Positions 51,795-63,934 of a stretch of DNA of 64,000 nucleotides are shown here, piece after piece. The DNA is taken from assembly GCA_964019055.1 (NCBI GenBank), contig OZ025211.1, forward strand, positions 1-64,000. The letters are read 5' to 3'. This DNA is from Anthopleura xanthogrammica (Eukaryota > Cnidaria > Anthozoa > Actiniaria > Actiniidae). Position 1 is the first letter of the stretch. Each line of letters starts with the position of its first letter. The notes under the pieces are model-generated. The model was given only the letters and a program-made list of their open reading frames with translations, was not told where the DNA came from and searched no databases. The translations under genes and the position numbers were made by a program.

Positions 51795-54434
51795 ATGACG
51801 GATAAACAACTCGCCGATCTTGAGAGCAAACTCAAGACGCTGAAGTTTAGATTGCACAAAACTGACGAAGTGATATCCAAAAATGACCGCCAAGCATCTG
51901 AGAGACAGATCACATCCATCGCTGGGACAGTCACAGCAGTGCACGAACTAAAGGAGGCGATAGAGGAGAAGAAGTTTGGCAAAGGTGAAAGTGAAGAAGC
52001 CGTAAGCGAATGGAGCGCGACAATTGATCAAGAGCTTGAGAGAGCCGACGATGAAAGGTCAAAACTGACCGATCAACTACAGGCTTTTGACCGGGAAGAA
52101 CGAGATAGGGAGATGGGCGAGAAGCACGAGAAAACTATGAAGTTTGAGCGAGAGCTACTAGAACAAAAGGCCGCTTTTGAGAAGCACCGCGAAGAAGAAA
52201 AAGCCTCCGAGCAAAGGTCAACTACCTCCGCTAAACTTCCAAAACTTCAAATTACCAAGTTCGATGGTAAAGTAGAGAACTGGCTTCCCTTTTGGGGTAA
52301 GTTTAAAACTGAGATCGAAAAGACCAATCTGCCAAGTGTCACAAAGTTTGGCTACCTTAAGGAACTATTAGAAGTGAATGTAAGGAACGATATCGATGGG
52401 TTGCCTTTCACCGACGAGGGATATAACAACGCCAAGGCAATCCTAGAAGCCGAATATGGAAACGAGAGTGACATAATTAATGCTTACGCAAGGAATATAA
52501 TGGAATTACCAATCATTAGCGAAGTCAATCCTCGTAAAGTAAAAGAATTTTACAAGCAATTGAGGTTTAATGTTCAAAGCCTAGAAACTCTTGGCCGACT
52601 AAATGACGTGAAGGGTAATGTGAGAGCGACTTTAGATAAGCTAAAGGCTATCAAGGCAGACTTAGTGCGTGGACATGACAAATGGCGTGACTGGGGATTT
52701 GAGGATCTACTAGAAGAGTTAAGACGATGGACGGATATCAATCCTGTAGAAGAGAAAGTATCGTCAAAAGCACCACAACCAAGACCAGCGCCACGTACTG
52801 GAAAAATGTTCTACGCTAAAGAGGAATGTAAACACGAGACAAAGACGTGTTTGTTTTGCGATAAACCAGACCACAAGGCCATCAACTGCGATCGAATTGT
52901 AAATGCCGACGACCGGAAACGTATCATAGCAGAAAAACGTCTATGTTTCAATTGCACTGGAGCCAAACACCGAGCCGCAGACTGCAAAAGTAAATCAGTT
53001 TGTCAAAGGTGCGGAGCTAGGCACCATACTTCAATCTGTAACAAGGAGACACTCAACAAAGAACCAGGAATGACAGCTAATCATATTGGTAAGACAACCG
53101 TCGTTCATCCTGTTGTGGTAGTGAAAATTAACGGGCTCAAATTTCGAGCGCTGTTGGACAGTGGCGCAAGCCATTCATATGCATCTTCAACGGCTATCAA
53201 CCTTATAAAGGCGACACCAAAGTCTACGAGTCTACGACAAATTGCCATGTTAACTGGAATTACGACAAGAACAATGCAAACTTTTGACGTTGTTATGGAA
53301 TCTGTGAAAGGAGAATTTACGTTGAATGTCAATGTTACTAAAGTAGAGCGACGAGAGTTGTTGACTTTAGACAATCCAAAATACAAAGAGTTACTTAGCA
53401 ACCACCTACATTTGAAAGGAGTTCAAATGGACGACACAGATGACAAAGATGAATTGCCTGTTCATTTAATAATTGGAGCGAATGACTTCGCGAAAATACG
53501 TACCGGAGAGCGTCTACGTGTTGGACGTCGCGGAGACCCAGTAGCAGAGTTTACACGTTTTGGATGGTCAATTATGTCTCCCGGAGCTGAGCCTGGTATG
53601 TCAAACGCTTACGTAGCTGTTAATTCCACTGTGGATTACGAGCAACTGTGTGCATTGGATATTCTCGGTTTAGCTGACAAACAACACGTGAATCAAGGAG
53701 ATGTCTATGATGAGTTTAAGGAACAACTAGAGCGTTCACCCGAAGGATGGTACGAAACAGGACTGCCATGGAAGGATAATTGCGCTGAATTACTTAATAA
53801 TTATGACGGTAGTGTGCGCAGACTTAGCGCACTTGTTAGGAAGCTAAAACGCACTGACATGTTAGATGATTACGATAACATAATTAGAGAACAAATAAGG
53901 GACGGTGTAGTCGAGAGAGCTCCAACAGAAGTCAAAGGAAAGGAGTGCTATATTCCCCATCGCCCAGTAATACGAGAGAATGCCGAGACTACAAAGATGC
54001 GTGTTGTGTACGATGCTTCTGCACGTGAGCGAGATGGAGTGCCATCGTTGAATGAATGTCTACATACGGGACCTTCGCTCAACAACCTGCTGTGGGGAGT
54101 CATTACGCGTCAACGATTCCACCCCGTCGCGCTTACAGGCGACTTGCGACGTGCGTTCTTACAAATAAGAGTACGAGAGGCGGATAGAGATGCGTTGAGG
54201 TTTCACTGGCTGGTGGACAAAACGTCGCGCGAAGTGGAAGTACTGAGGTTTACTAGAGTGGTATTTGGACTTGCGCCATCACCATTTCTTCTAAACGGAG
54301 TTCTTCAACAGCATTTGAGTTCAATGCAAGCTGAATATCCAACAAGTGTAGATGAAATCCAGCGAAGTTTATACGTAGATGATCTGATATCGGGGGCATC
54401 GACAGTCCAAGGAGCTAAGCAGTTAAAGGATGAA
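51795..54434 (+). CDS. BEL/Pao Gag-Pol polyprotein, 3'-incomplete (880 codons before the gap)
   Basis: Encodes the structural and enzymatic polyprotein that packages and reverse-transcribes the element. Residues 1-145 are highly charged and probably coiled-coil. From about 148 (LPKLQITKFDG) to about 315 lies a DUF1759-type Gag region. Zinc knuckles follow: C352-C355-H360-C365 and C384-C387-H392-C397 (CCHC with x2-x4-x4 spacing), plus a shorter third one at C403-C406-H411-C415. The aspartic protease has its catalytic motif DSGA at D455 and a Pao-style GWSIMSPG further on. The reverse transcriptase starts near 716, with MRVVYDAS at 735-742, the first catalytic aspartate D783 (LTGDLRRAF), FGLAPSPF at 824-831 and YVDD at 860-863. 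All visible catalytic residues are present. The ATG lies 37 bases after the LTR and is the first in this frame after the primer site. Codons beyond 880 are lost in the N run. RNase H and integrase would follow. Confidence 0.92.
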
Positions 54435-54634
54435 NNNNNNNNNNNNNNNNNNNNNNNNNNNNNNNNNNNNNNNNNNNNNNNNNNNNNNNNNNNNNNNNNN
54501 NNNNNNNNNNNNNNNNNNNNNNNNNNNNNNNNNNNNNNNNNNNNNNNNNNNNNNNNNNNNNNNNNNNNNNNNNNNNNNNNNNNNNNNNNNNNNNNNNNNN
54601 NNNNNNNNNNNNNNNNNNNNNNNNNNNNNNNNNN
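54435..54634. other. Assembly gap, 200 Ns
   Basis: Exactly 200 Ns, a conventional placeholder length, so the true distance is unknown. The left edge breaks the BEL/Pao RT coding region just after YVDD. The right edge starts inside a satellite unit, in opposite orientation to the left block. Confidence 0.98.
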
Positions 54635-55080
54635 TGCTGAACGTCTACAAGAAAAATTAATCAAACAACTAAGCAACAACAACAGTAGAAGAAAAAAAAA
54701 ATAGGAGAAAAAACATATACCCAAAACAAGAAAAAAAAATCTAGGCACGATTGGGTTTCAACTCACGTCCGCCGACAGAGATTCAAAAAATGAATTCCAC
54801 GATGCCATGCCCCAGTGACATTCGAGGATGCAGAAATTCCTTCTGCTCTTGGGTCGGTGTACGGATTATGCAGCATAATGATCTAGCCGAGGCATCAGGG
54901 GAGAGACTAGCCGGCCCCCAGGCCATATCTACAGCTAATCCCTTGCACTATTTGCTACGTACATTGATTTTAAGTGGAAAAAAATCTAGTCTATCTTGCG
55001 CATTGTTTTTATGGCTATTGTTGTGCTAATTCCTTAAACTCGTGGCCTAGTTGGAAAATCTTGGGCTTCGAACAAGACTA

Positions 55081-55125
55081 GAAGTCAAGCCCGATTGGGC
55101 TGGGTTAGTACCCATGTGGGTGACC
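55081..55125 (+). promoter_or_regulatory. 5S rRNA-like internal control region, right block representative
   Basis: Plus-strand copy of the same 45-base segment. It starts GAAGTCAAGC and ends GGGTGACC, and is followed by T5 at 55145-55149. Just upstream, 55043-55054 reads TGGCCTAGTTGG, which fits the tRNA-type A-box consensus exactly, and 55065-55073 reads GCTTCGAAC, resembling a B box. Their spacing (about 22 nt start to start) is too short for a normal tRNA promoter, so the 5S assignment is preferred. Confidence 0.55.
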
Positions 55126-55550
55126 TGAAACTCATACTTAGTCATTTTTATATGCTTTATTCTCATTTGGTAAATATCTCGACTACAGACTCATTTGTGC
55201 AGGAATTTTAGCCTGGTTTAATGGCAAATTGTGCCCTAAAGTCAACTGTCAAAGAACATTCAATATTTAAGAGGGCGTCTCTCTAAGAACGGACCACTGC
55301 CTCTCGGTTCCAGGAATAGATTTCTCTTATATTTTTACCATCGAAAGTACTATCTATCCTCACTACAGAACTGGACCTAGAATCGTTTTAAATTGAATAT
55401 TCGAGTCGCTTTTTGAATTGTTGTCAACCGACCCCAAATCAGTCAAAAGACGCCGGATTTTCGAAGCCGCCTAGGTCTACTTTCAAAGTCAGTTTTCTCG
55501 GGTTTTTCTGCAAACGAAAGCTTACTTTTTTAAATTCAAACTGAAACTTA

Positions 55551-55925
55551 GTGCAACCTCTGACTAGAAACGGCAATATTTTAACTCCTGCTTTACGGTC
55601 GTTACACTGGCTACCAGTAAAGGAAAGAGTACATTTTAAGATCCTTGTGCTGACGTTTAAAGCTATTCATGGTCTTGCTCCAGACTATATCAATTGTCTC
55701 GTATCAGTACAGCGTCCTAGCTGTTATGCTCTTCGCAGAAATAACGAACTTCTTCTGAAGCCATTCAGTGCCAAGACTTTTAAAACTCTGGGTGATAGGG
55801 CCTTCGCTGCAGCCTCCCCGTCTCTCTTCAATGCATTGCCTCGCCATCTTAGAGAAGAGAACAATTACAACAGATTTAAGACTTTAGTAAAGACATTTTT
55901 ATTCAGAATTGCTTATGAACATTGA
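55551..55925 (+). pseudogene. LINE reverse transcriptase C-terminal fragment, representative plus-strand copy (first unit after the gap)
   Basis: Identical in protein to the unit 1 copy, read on the plus strand. An in-frame TGA at 55542-55544 lies upstream, so the fragment begins at or near this point and lacks the catalytic YxDD region. The stop codon is followed by an AT-rich 3' UTR, then the terminal hairpin at 56059-56091. Five further plus-strand copies start at 57101, 58651, 60201, 61751 and 63301, all open and with the same protein. Confidence 0.88.
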
Positions 55926-56058
55926 GTAATTATATATATATCTAAATATATTTAATTCACATATTTATATATAGCTGTATTATTCCATTCTAAATATTTA
56001 TAAATATCCTAAAGTTATCATATTTATTGTAATTTATTTATTTGTTAATTATTGTCAG

Positions 56059-56091
56059 GCGCATTTGATCATATTCACATGATAAATGCGC
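56059..56091 (+). other. LINE 3'-terminal hairpin (representative, right block)
   Basis: Left arm 56059-56072, right arm 56079-56091, with a single bulged C in the left arm. It is followed by an ATT-type tail at about 56105-56117. In the next unit the loop carries one substitution (57623) that leaves the stem intact. Confidence 0.7.
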
Positions 56092-56184
56092 GATATAGAT
56101 AATAAAGATTATTATTACATTGGAGCCAAACGACAGTTCATTTGTAACGTCATGCTTAATATATGCGATCTTGCAATAAAATAA

Positions 56185-57734
56185 TGCTGAACGTCTACAA
56201 GAAAAATTAATCCAACAACTAAGCAACAACAACAGTAGAAGAAAAAAAAAATAGGAGAAAAAACATATACCCAAAACAAGAAAAAAAAATCTAGGCACGA
56301 TTGGGTTTCAACTCACGTCCGCCGACAGAGATTCAAAAAATGAATTCCACGATGCCATGCCCCAGTGACATTCGAGGATGCAGAAATTCCTTCTGCTCTT
56401 GGGTCGGTGTACGGATTATGCAGCATAATGATCTAGCCGAGGCATCAGGGGAGAGACTAGCCGGCCCCCAGGCCATATCTACAGCTAATCCCTTGCACTA
56501 TTTGCTACGTACATTGATTTTAAGTGGAAAAAAATCTAGTCTATCTTGCGCATTGTTTTTATGGCTATTGTTGTGCTAATTCCTTAAACTCGTGGCCTAG
56601 TTGGAAAACCTTGGGCTTCGAACAAGACTAGAAGTCAAGCCCGATTGGGCTGGGTTAGTACCCATGTGGGTGACCTGAAACTCATACTTAGTCATTTTTA
56701 TATGCTTTATTCTCATTTGGTAAATATCTCGACTACAGACTCATTTGCGCAGGAGGTTTAGCCTGGTTTAATGGCAAATTGTGCCCTAAAGTCAACTGTC
56801 AAAGTACATTCAATATTTAAGAGGGCGTCTCTCTAAGAACGGACCACTGCCTCTCGGTTCCAGGAATAGATTTCTCTTATATTTTTACCATCGAAAGTAC
56901 TATCTATCCTCACTACAGAACTGGACCTAGAATCGTTTTAAATTGAATATTCGAGTCGCTTTTTGAATTGTTGTCAACCGACCCCAAATCAGTCAAAAGA
57001 CGCCGGATTTTCGAAGCCGCCTAGGTCTACTTTCAAAGTCAGTTTTCTCGGGTTTTTCTGCAAACGAAAGCTTACTTTTTTAAATTCAAACTGAAACTTA
57101 GTGCAACCTCTGACTAGAAACGGCAATATTTTAACTCCTGCTTTACGGTCGTTACACTGGCTACCAGTAAAGGAAAGAGTACATTTTAAGATCCTTGTGC
57201 TGACGTTTAAAGCTATTCATGGTCTTGCTCCAGACTATATCAATTGTCTCGTATCAGTACAGCGTCCTAGCTGTTATGCTCTTCGCAGAAATAACGAACT
57301 TCTTCTGAAGCCATTCAGTGCCAAGACTTTTAAAACTCTGGGTGATAGGGCCTTCGCTGCAGCCTCCCCGTCTCTCTTCAATGCATTGCCTCGCCATCTT
57401 AGAGAAGAGAACAATTACAACAGATTTAAGACTTTAGTAAAGACATTTTTATTCAGAATTGCTTATGAACATTGAGTAATTATATATATATCTAAATATA
57501 TTTAATTCACATATTTATATATAGCTGTATTATTCCATTCTAAATATTTTTAAATATCCTAAAGTTATCATATTTATTGTAATTTATTTATTTGTTAATT
57601 ATTGTCAGGCGCATTTGATCATTTTCACATGATAAATGCGCGATATAGATAATAAAGATTATTATTACATTGGAGCCAAACGACAGTTTATTTGTAACGT
57701 CATGCTTAATATATGCGATCTTGCAATAAAATAA
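56185..57734 (+). repeat. Right-block satellite unit R2
   Basis: RT remnant 57101-57475. G type. C56213 matches G44925 of unit 29 at the identical unit position. C56609 and T56805 are shared with R3. Private T57550, T57623 and T57689 in the 3' UTR/tail. Confidence 0.95.
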
Positions 57735-59284
57735 TGCTGAACGTCTACAAGAAAAATTAATCAAACAACTAAGCAACAACAACAGTAGAAGAAAAAAAAA
57801 ATAGGAGAAAAAACATATACCCAAAACAAGAAAAAAAAATCTAGGCACGATTGGGTTTCAACTCACGTCCGCCGACAGAGATTCAAAAAATGAATTCCAC
57901 GATGCCATGCCCCAGTGACATTCGAGGATGCAGAAATTCCTTCTGCTCTTGGGTCGGTGTACGGATTATGCAGCATAATGATCTAGCCGAGGCATCAGGG
58001 GAGAGACTAGCCGGCCCCCAGGCCATATCTACAGCTAATCCCTTGCACTATTTGCTACGTACATTGATTTTAAGTGGAAAAAAATCTAGTCTATCTTGCG
58101 CATTGTTTTTATGGCTATTGTTGTGCTAATTCCTTAAACTCGTGGCCTAGTTGGAAAACCTTGGGCTTCGAACAAGACTAGAAGTCAAGCCCGATTGGGC
58201 TGGGTTAGTACCCATGTGGGTGACCTGAAACTCATACTTAGTCATTTTTATATGCTTTATTCTCATTTGGTAAATATCTCGACTACAGACTCATTTGCGC
58301 AGGAGGTTTAGCCTGGTTTAATGGCAAATTGTGCCCTAAAGTCAACTGTCAAAGTACATTCAATATTTAAGAGGGCGTCTCTCTAAGAACGGACCACTGC
58401 CTCTCGGTTCCAGGAATAGATTTCTCTTATATTTTTACCATCGAAAGTACTATCTATCCTCACTACAGAACTGGACCTAGAATCGTTTTAAATTGAATAT
58501 TCGAGTCGCTTTTGGAATTGTTGTCAACCGACCCCAAATCAGTCAAAAGACGCCGGATTTTCGAAGCCGCCTAGGTCTACTTTCAAAGTCAGTTTTTTCG
58601 GGTTTTTCTGCAAACGAAAGCTTACTTTTTTAAATTCAAACTGAAACTTAGTGCAACCTCTGACTAGAAACGGCAATATTTTAACTCCTGCTTTACGGTC
58701 GTTACACTGGCTACCAGTAAAGGAAAGAGTACATTTTAAGATCCTTGTGCTGACGTTTAAAGCTATTCATGGTCTTGCTCCAGACTATATCAATTGTCTC
58801 GTATCAGTACAGCGTCCTAGCTGTTATGCTCTTCGCAGAAATAACGAACTTCTTCTGAAGCCATTCAGTGCCAAGACTTTTAAAACTCTGGGTGATAGGG
58901 CCTTCGCTGCAGCCTCCCCGTCTCTCTTCAATGCATTGCCTCGCCATCTTAGAGAAGAGAACAATTACAACAGATTTAAGACTTTAGTAAAGACATTTTT
59001 ATTCAGAATTGCTTATGAACATTGAGTAATTATATATATATCTAAATATATTTAATTCACATATTTATATATAGCTGTATTATTCCATTCTAAATATTTA
59101 TAAATATCCTAAAGTTATCATATTTATTGTAATTTATTTATTTGTTAATTATTGTCAGGCGCATTTGATCATATTCACATGATAAATGCGCGATATAGAT
59201 AATAAAGATTATTATTACATTGGAGCCAAACGACAGTTCATTTGTAACGTCATGCTTAATATATGCGATCTTGCAATAAAATAA
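57735..59284 (+). repeat. Right-block satellite unit R3
   Basis: RT remnant 58651-59025. G type. C58159 and T58355 shared with R2. Private G58514 and T58597. Confidence 0.95.
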
Positions 59285-60834
59285 TGCTGAACGTCTACAA
59301 GAAAAATTAATCAAACAACTAAGCAACAACAACAGTAGAAGAAAAAAAAAATAGGAGAAAAAACATATACCCAAAACAAGAAAAAAAAATCTAGGCACGA
59401 TTGGGTTTCAACTCACGTCCGCCGACAGAGATTCAAAAAATGAATTCCACGATGCCATGCCCCAGTGACATTCGAGGATGCAGAAATTCCTTCTGCTCTT
59501 GGGTCGGTGTACGGATTATGCAGCATAATGATCTAGCCGAGGCATCAGGGGAGAGACTAGCCGGCCCCCAGGCCATATCTACAGCTAATCCCTTGCACTA
59601 TTTGCTACGTACATTGATTTTAAGTGGAAAAAAATCTAGTCTATCTTGCGCATTGTTTTTATGGCTATTGTTGTGCTAATTCCTTAAACTCGTGGCCTAG
59701 TTGGAAAATCTTGGGCTTCGAACAAGACTAGAAGTCAAGCCCGATTGGGCTGGGTTAGTACCCATGTGGGTGACCTGAAACTCATACTTAGTCATTTTTA
59801 TATGCTTTATTCTCATTTGGTAAATATCTCGACTACAGACTCATTTGTGCAGGAGGTTTAGCCTGGTTTAATGGCAAATTGTGCCCTAAAGTCAACTGTC
59901 AAAGAACATTCAATATTTAAGAGGGCGTCTCTCTAAGAACGGACCACTGCCTCTCGGTTCCAGGAATAGATTTCTCTTATATTTTTACCATCGAAAGTAC
60001 TATCTATCCTCACTACAGAACTGGACCTAGAATCGTTTTAAATTGAATATTCGAGTCGCTTTTTGAATTGTTGTCAACCGACCCCAAATCAGTCAAAAGA
60101 CGCCGGATTTTCGAAGCCGCCTAGGTCTACTTTCAAAGTCAGTTTTCTCGGGTTTTTCTGCAAACGAAAGCTTACTTTTTTAAATTCAAACTGAAACTTA
60201 GTGCAACCTCTGACTAGAAACGGCAATATTTTAACTCCTGCTTTACGGTCGTTACACTGGCTACCAGTAAAGGAAAGAGTACATTTTAAGATCCTTGTGC
60301 TGACGTTTAAAGCTATTCATGGTCTTGCTCCAGACTATATCAATTGTCTCGTATCAGTACAGCGTCCTAGCTGTTATGCTCTTCGCAGAAATAACGAACT
60401 TCTTCTGAAGCCATTCAGTGCCAAGACTTTTAAAACTCTGGGTGATAGGGCCTTCGCTGCAGCCTCCCCGTCTCTCTTCAATGCATTGCCTCGCCATCTT
60501 AGAGAAGAGAACAATTACAACAGATTTAAGACTTTAGTAAAGACATTTTTATTCAGAATTGCTTATGAACATTGAGTAATTATATATATATCTAAATATA
60601 TTTAATTCACATATTTATATATAGCTGTATTATTCCATTCTAAATATTTATAAATATCCTAAAGTTATCATATTTATTGTAATTTATTTATTTGTTAATT
60701 ATTGTCAGGCGCATTTGATCATATTCACATGATAAATGCGCGATATAGATAATAAAGATTATTATTACATTGGAGCCAAACGACAGTTCATTTGTAACGT
60801 CATGCTTAATATATGCGATCTTGCAATAAAATAA
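59285..60834 (+). repeat. Right-block satellite unit R4
   Basis: RT remnant 60201-60575. A type. Confidence 0.95.
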
Positions 60835-62384
60835 TGCTGAACGTCTACAAGAAAAATTAATCAAACAACTAAGCAACAACAACAGTAGAAGAAAAAAAAA
60901 ATAGGAGAAAAAACATATACCCAAAACAAGAAAAAAAAATCTAGGCACGATTGGGTTTCAACTCACGTCCGCCGACAGAGATTCAAAAAATGAATTCCAC
61001 GATGCCATGCCCCAGTGACATTCGAGGATGCAGAAATTCCTTCTGCTCTTGGGTCGGTGTACGGATTATGCAGCATAATGATCTAGCCGAGGCATCAGGG
61101 GAGAGACTAGCCGGCCCCCAGGCCATATCTACAGCTAATCCCTTGCACTATTTGCTACGTACATTGATTTTAAGTGGAAAAAAATCTAGTCTATCTTGCG
61201 CATTGTTTTTATGGCTATTGTTGTGCTAATTCCTTAAACTCGTGGCCTAGTTGGAAAATCTTGGGCTTCGAACAAGACTAGAAGTCAAGCCCGATTGGGC
61301 TGGGTTAGTACCCATGTGGGTGACCTGAAACTCATACTTAGTCATTTTTATATGCTTTATTCTCATTTGGTAAATATCTCGACTACAGACTCATTTGCGC
61401 AGGAGGTTTAGCCTGGTTTAATGGCAAATTGTGCCCTAAAGTCAACTGTCAAAGAACATTCAATATTTAAGAGGGCGTCTCTCTAAGAACGGACCACTGC
61501 CTCTCGGTTCCAGGAATAGATTTCTCTTATATTTTTACCATCGAAAGTACTATCTATCCTCACTACAGAACTGGACCTAGAATCGTTTTAAATTGAATAT
61601 TCGAGTCGCTTTTTGAATTGTTGTCAACCGACCCCAAATCAGTCAAAAGACGCCGGATTTTCGAAGCCGCCTAGGTCTACTTTCAAAGTCAGTTTTCTCG
61701 GGTTTTTCTGCAAACGAAAGCTTACTTTTTTAAATTCAAACTGAAACTTAGTGCAACCTCTGACTAGAAACGGCAATATTTTAACTCCTGCTTTACGGTC
61801 GTTACACTGGCTACCAGTAAAGGAAAGAGTACATTTTAAGATCCTTGTGCTGACGTTTAAAGCTATTCATGGTCTTGCTCCAGACTATATCAATTGTCTC
61901 GTATCAGTACAGCGTCCTAGCTGTTATGCTCTTCGCAGAAATAACGAACTTCTTCTGAAGCCATTCAGTGCCAAGACTTTTAAAACTCTGGGTGATAGGG
62001 CCTTCGCTGCAGCCTCCCCGTCTCTCTTCAATGCATTGCCTCGCCATCTTAGAGAAGAGAACAATTACAACAGATTTAAGACTTTAGTAAAGACATTTTT
62101 ATTCAGAATTGCTTATGAACATTGAGTAATTATATATATATCTAAATATATTTAATTCACATATTTATATATAGCTGTATTATTCCATTCTAAATATTTA
62201 TAAATATCCTAAAGTTATCATATTTATTGTAATTTATTTATTTGTTAATTATTGTCAGGCGCATTTGATCATATTCACATGATAAATGCGCGATATAGAT
62301 AATAAAGATTATTATTACATTGGAGCCAAACGACAGTTCATTTGTAACGTCATGCTTAATATATGCGATCTTGCAATAAAATAA
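60835..62384 (+). repeat. Right-block satellite unit R5
   Basis: RT remnant 61751-62125. G type. Confidence 0.95.
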
Positions 62385-63934
62385 TGCTGAACGTCTACAA
62401 GAAAAATTAATCAAACAACTAAGCAACAACAACAGTAGAAGAAAAAAAAAATAGGAGAAAAAACATATACCCAAAACAAGAAAAAAAAATCTAGGCACGA
62501 TTGGGTTTCAACTCACGTCCGCCGACAGAGATTCAAAAAATGAATTCCACGATGCCATGCCCCAGTGACATTCGAGGATGCAGAAATTCCTTCTGCTCTT
62601 GGGTCGGTGTACGGATTATGCAGCATAATGATCTAGCCGAGGCATCAGGGGAGAGACTAGCCGGCCCCCAGGCCATATCTACAGCTAATCCCTTGCACTA
62701 TTTGCTACGTACATTGATTTTAAGTGGAAAAAAATCTAGTCTATCTTGCGCATTGTTTTTATGGCTATTGTTGTGCTAATTCCTTAAACTCGTGGCCTAG
62801 TTGGAAAATCTTGGGCTTCGAACAAGACTAGAAGTCAAGCCCGATTGGGCTGGGTTAGTACCCATGTGGGTGACCTGAAACTCATACTTAGTCATTTTTA
62901 TATGCTTTATTCTCATTTGGTAAATATCTCGACTACAGACTCATTTGCGCAGGAGGTTTAGCCTGGTTTAATGGCAAATTGTGCCCTAAAGTCAACTGTC
63001 AAAGAACATTCAATATTTAAGAGGGCGTCTCTCTAAGAACGGACCACTGCCTCTCGGTTCCAGGAATAGATTTCTCTTATATTTTTACCATCGAAAGTAC
63101 TATCTATCCTCACTACAGAACTGGACCTAGAATCGTTTTAAATTGAATATTCGAGTCGCTTTTTGAATTGTTGTCAACCGACCCCAAATCAGTCAAAAGA
63201 CGCCGGATTTTCGAAGCCGCCTAGGTCTACTTTCAAAGTCAGTTTTCTCGGGTTTTTCTGCAAACGAAAGCTTACTTTTTTAAATTCAAACTGAAACTTA
63301 GTGCAACCTCTGACTAGAAACGGCAATATTTTAACTCCTGCTTTACGGTCGTTACACTGGCTACCAGTAAAGGAAAGAGTACATTTTAAGATCCTTGTGC
63401 TGACGTTTAAAGCTATTCATGGTCTTGCTCCAGACTATATCAATTGTCTCGTATCAGTACAGCGTCCTAGCTGTTATGCTCTTCGCAGAAATAACGAACT
63501 TCTTCTGAAGCCATTCAGTGCCAAGACTTTTAAAACTCTGGGTGATAGGGCCTTCGCTGCAGCCTCCCCGTCTCTCTTCAATGCATTGCCTCGCCATCTT
63601 AGAGAAGAGAACAATTACAACAGATTTAAGACTTTAGTAAAGACATTTTTATTCAGAATTGCTTATGAACATTGAGTAATTATATATATATCTAAATATA
63701 TTTAATTCACATATTTATATATAGCTGTATTATTCCATTCTAAATATTTATAAATATCCTAAAGTTATCATATTTATTGTAATTTATTTATTTGTTAATT
63801 ATTGTCAGGCGCATTTGATCATATTCACATGATAAATGCGCGATATAGATAATAAAGATTATTATTACATTGGAGCCAAACGACAGTTCATTTGTAACGT
63901 CATGCTTAATATATGCGATCTTGCAATAAAATAA
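62385..63934 (+). repeat. Right-block satellite unit R6
   Basis: RT remnant 63301-63675. G type. Confidence 0.95.

Larger units (their letters stand above)
51549..54434 (+). mobile_element. BEL/Pao LTR retrotransposon, 3' part missing at the gap
   Basis: The insert starts with a TG...CA-bounded LTR, a tRNA primer binding site one base later, and a single long polyprotein frame with the Pao-type order: Gag-like DUF1759 region, CCHC knuckles, DUF1758-type aspartic protease, reverse transcriptase. It lies opposite to the LINE sense in unit 34, inside the RT remnant. RNase H, integrase and the 3' LTR are not in the window because the assembly breaks inside RT. The frame is open for 880 codons without stop or frameshift, so the insertion looks young. 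It occurs in only one satellite unit, so it arrived after that unit was made and has not been spread by array turnover. Target-site duplication cannot be tested without the 3' end. Confidence 0.93.
54635..56184 (+). repeat. Right-block satellite unit R1
   Basis: RT remnant 55551-55925. A type. Private A55205 and T55206, a two-base change just after the dimorphic CpG. Starts at the gap edge. Confidence 0.95.

Noticed and set aside
51726..51982. Small minus-strand open frames within the BEL/Pao element (also 53105-53401)
   Set aside because: They are antisense shadows of the polyprotein or LTR-leader region, with no independent support.
51795..54704. 969-residue open frame spanning the gap
   Set aside because: The part after 54434 is Ns followed by satellite sequence. 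Only the first 880 codons belong to the BEL/Pao polyprotein.
54305..54748. Minus-strand open frame across the gap
   Set aside because: Joined only through Ns; one side is antisense BEL/Pao and the other is T-run low complexity.
55043..55073. tRNA gene (A box TGGCCTAGTTGG and B-box-like GCTTCGAAC)
   Set aside because: The boxes are only about 22 nt apart start to start, and no cloverleaf can be formed. The adjacent 5S-like match is longer and better placed.
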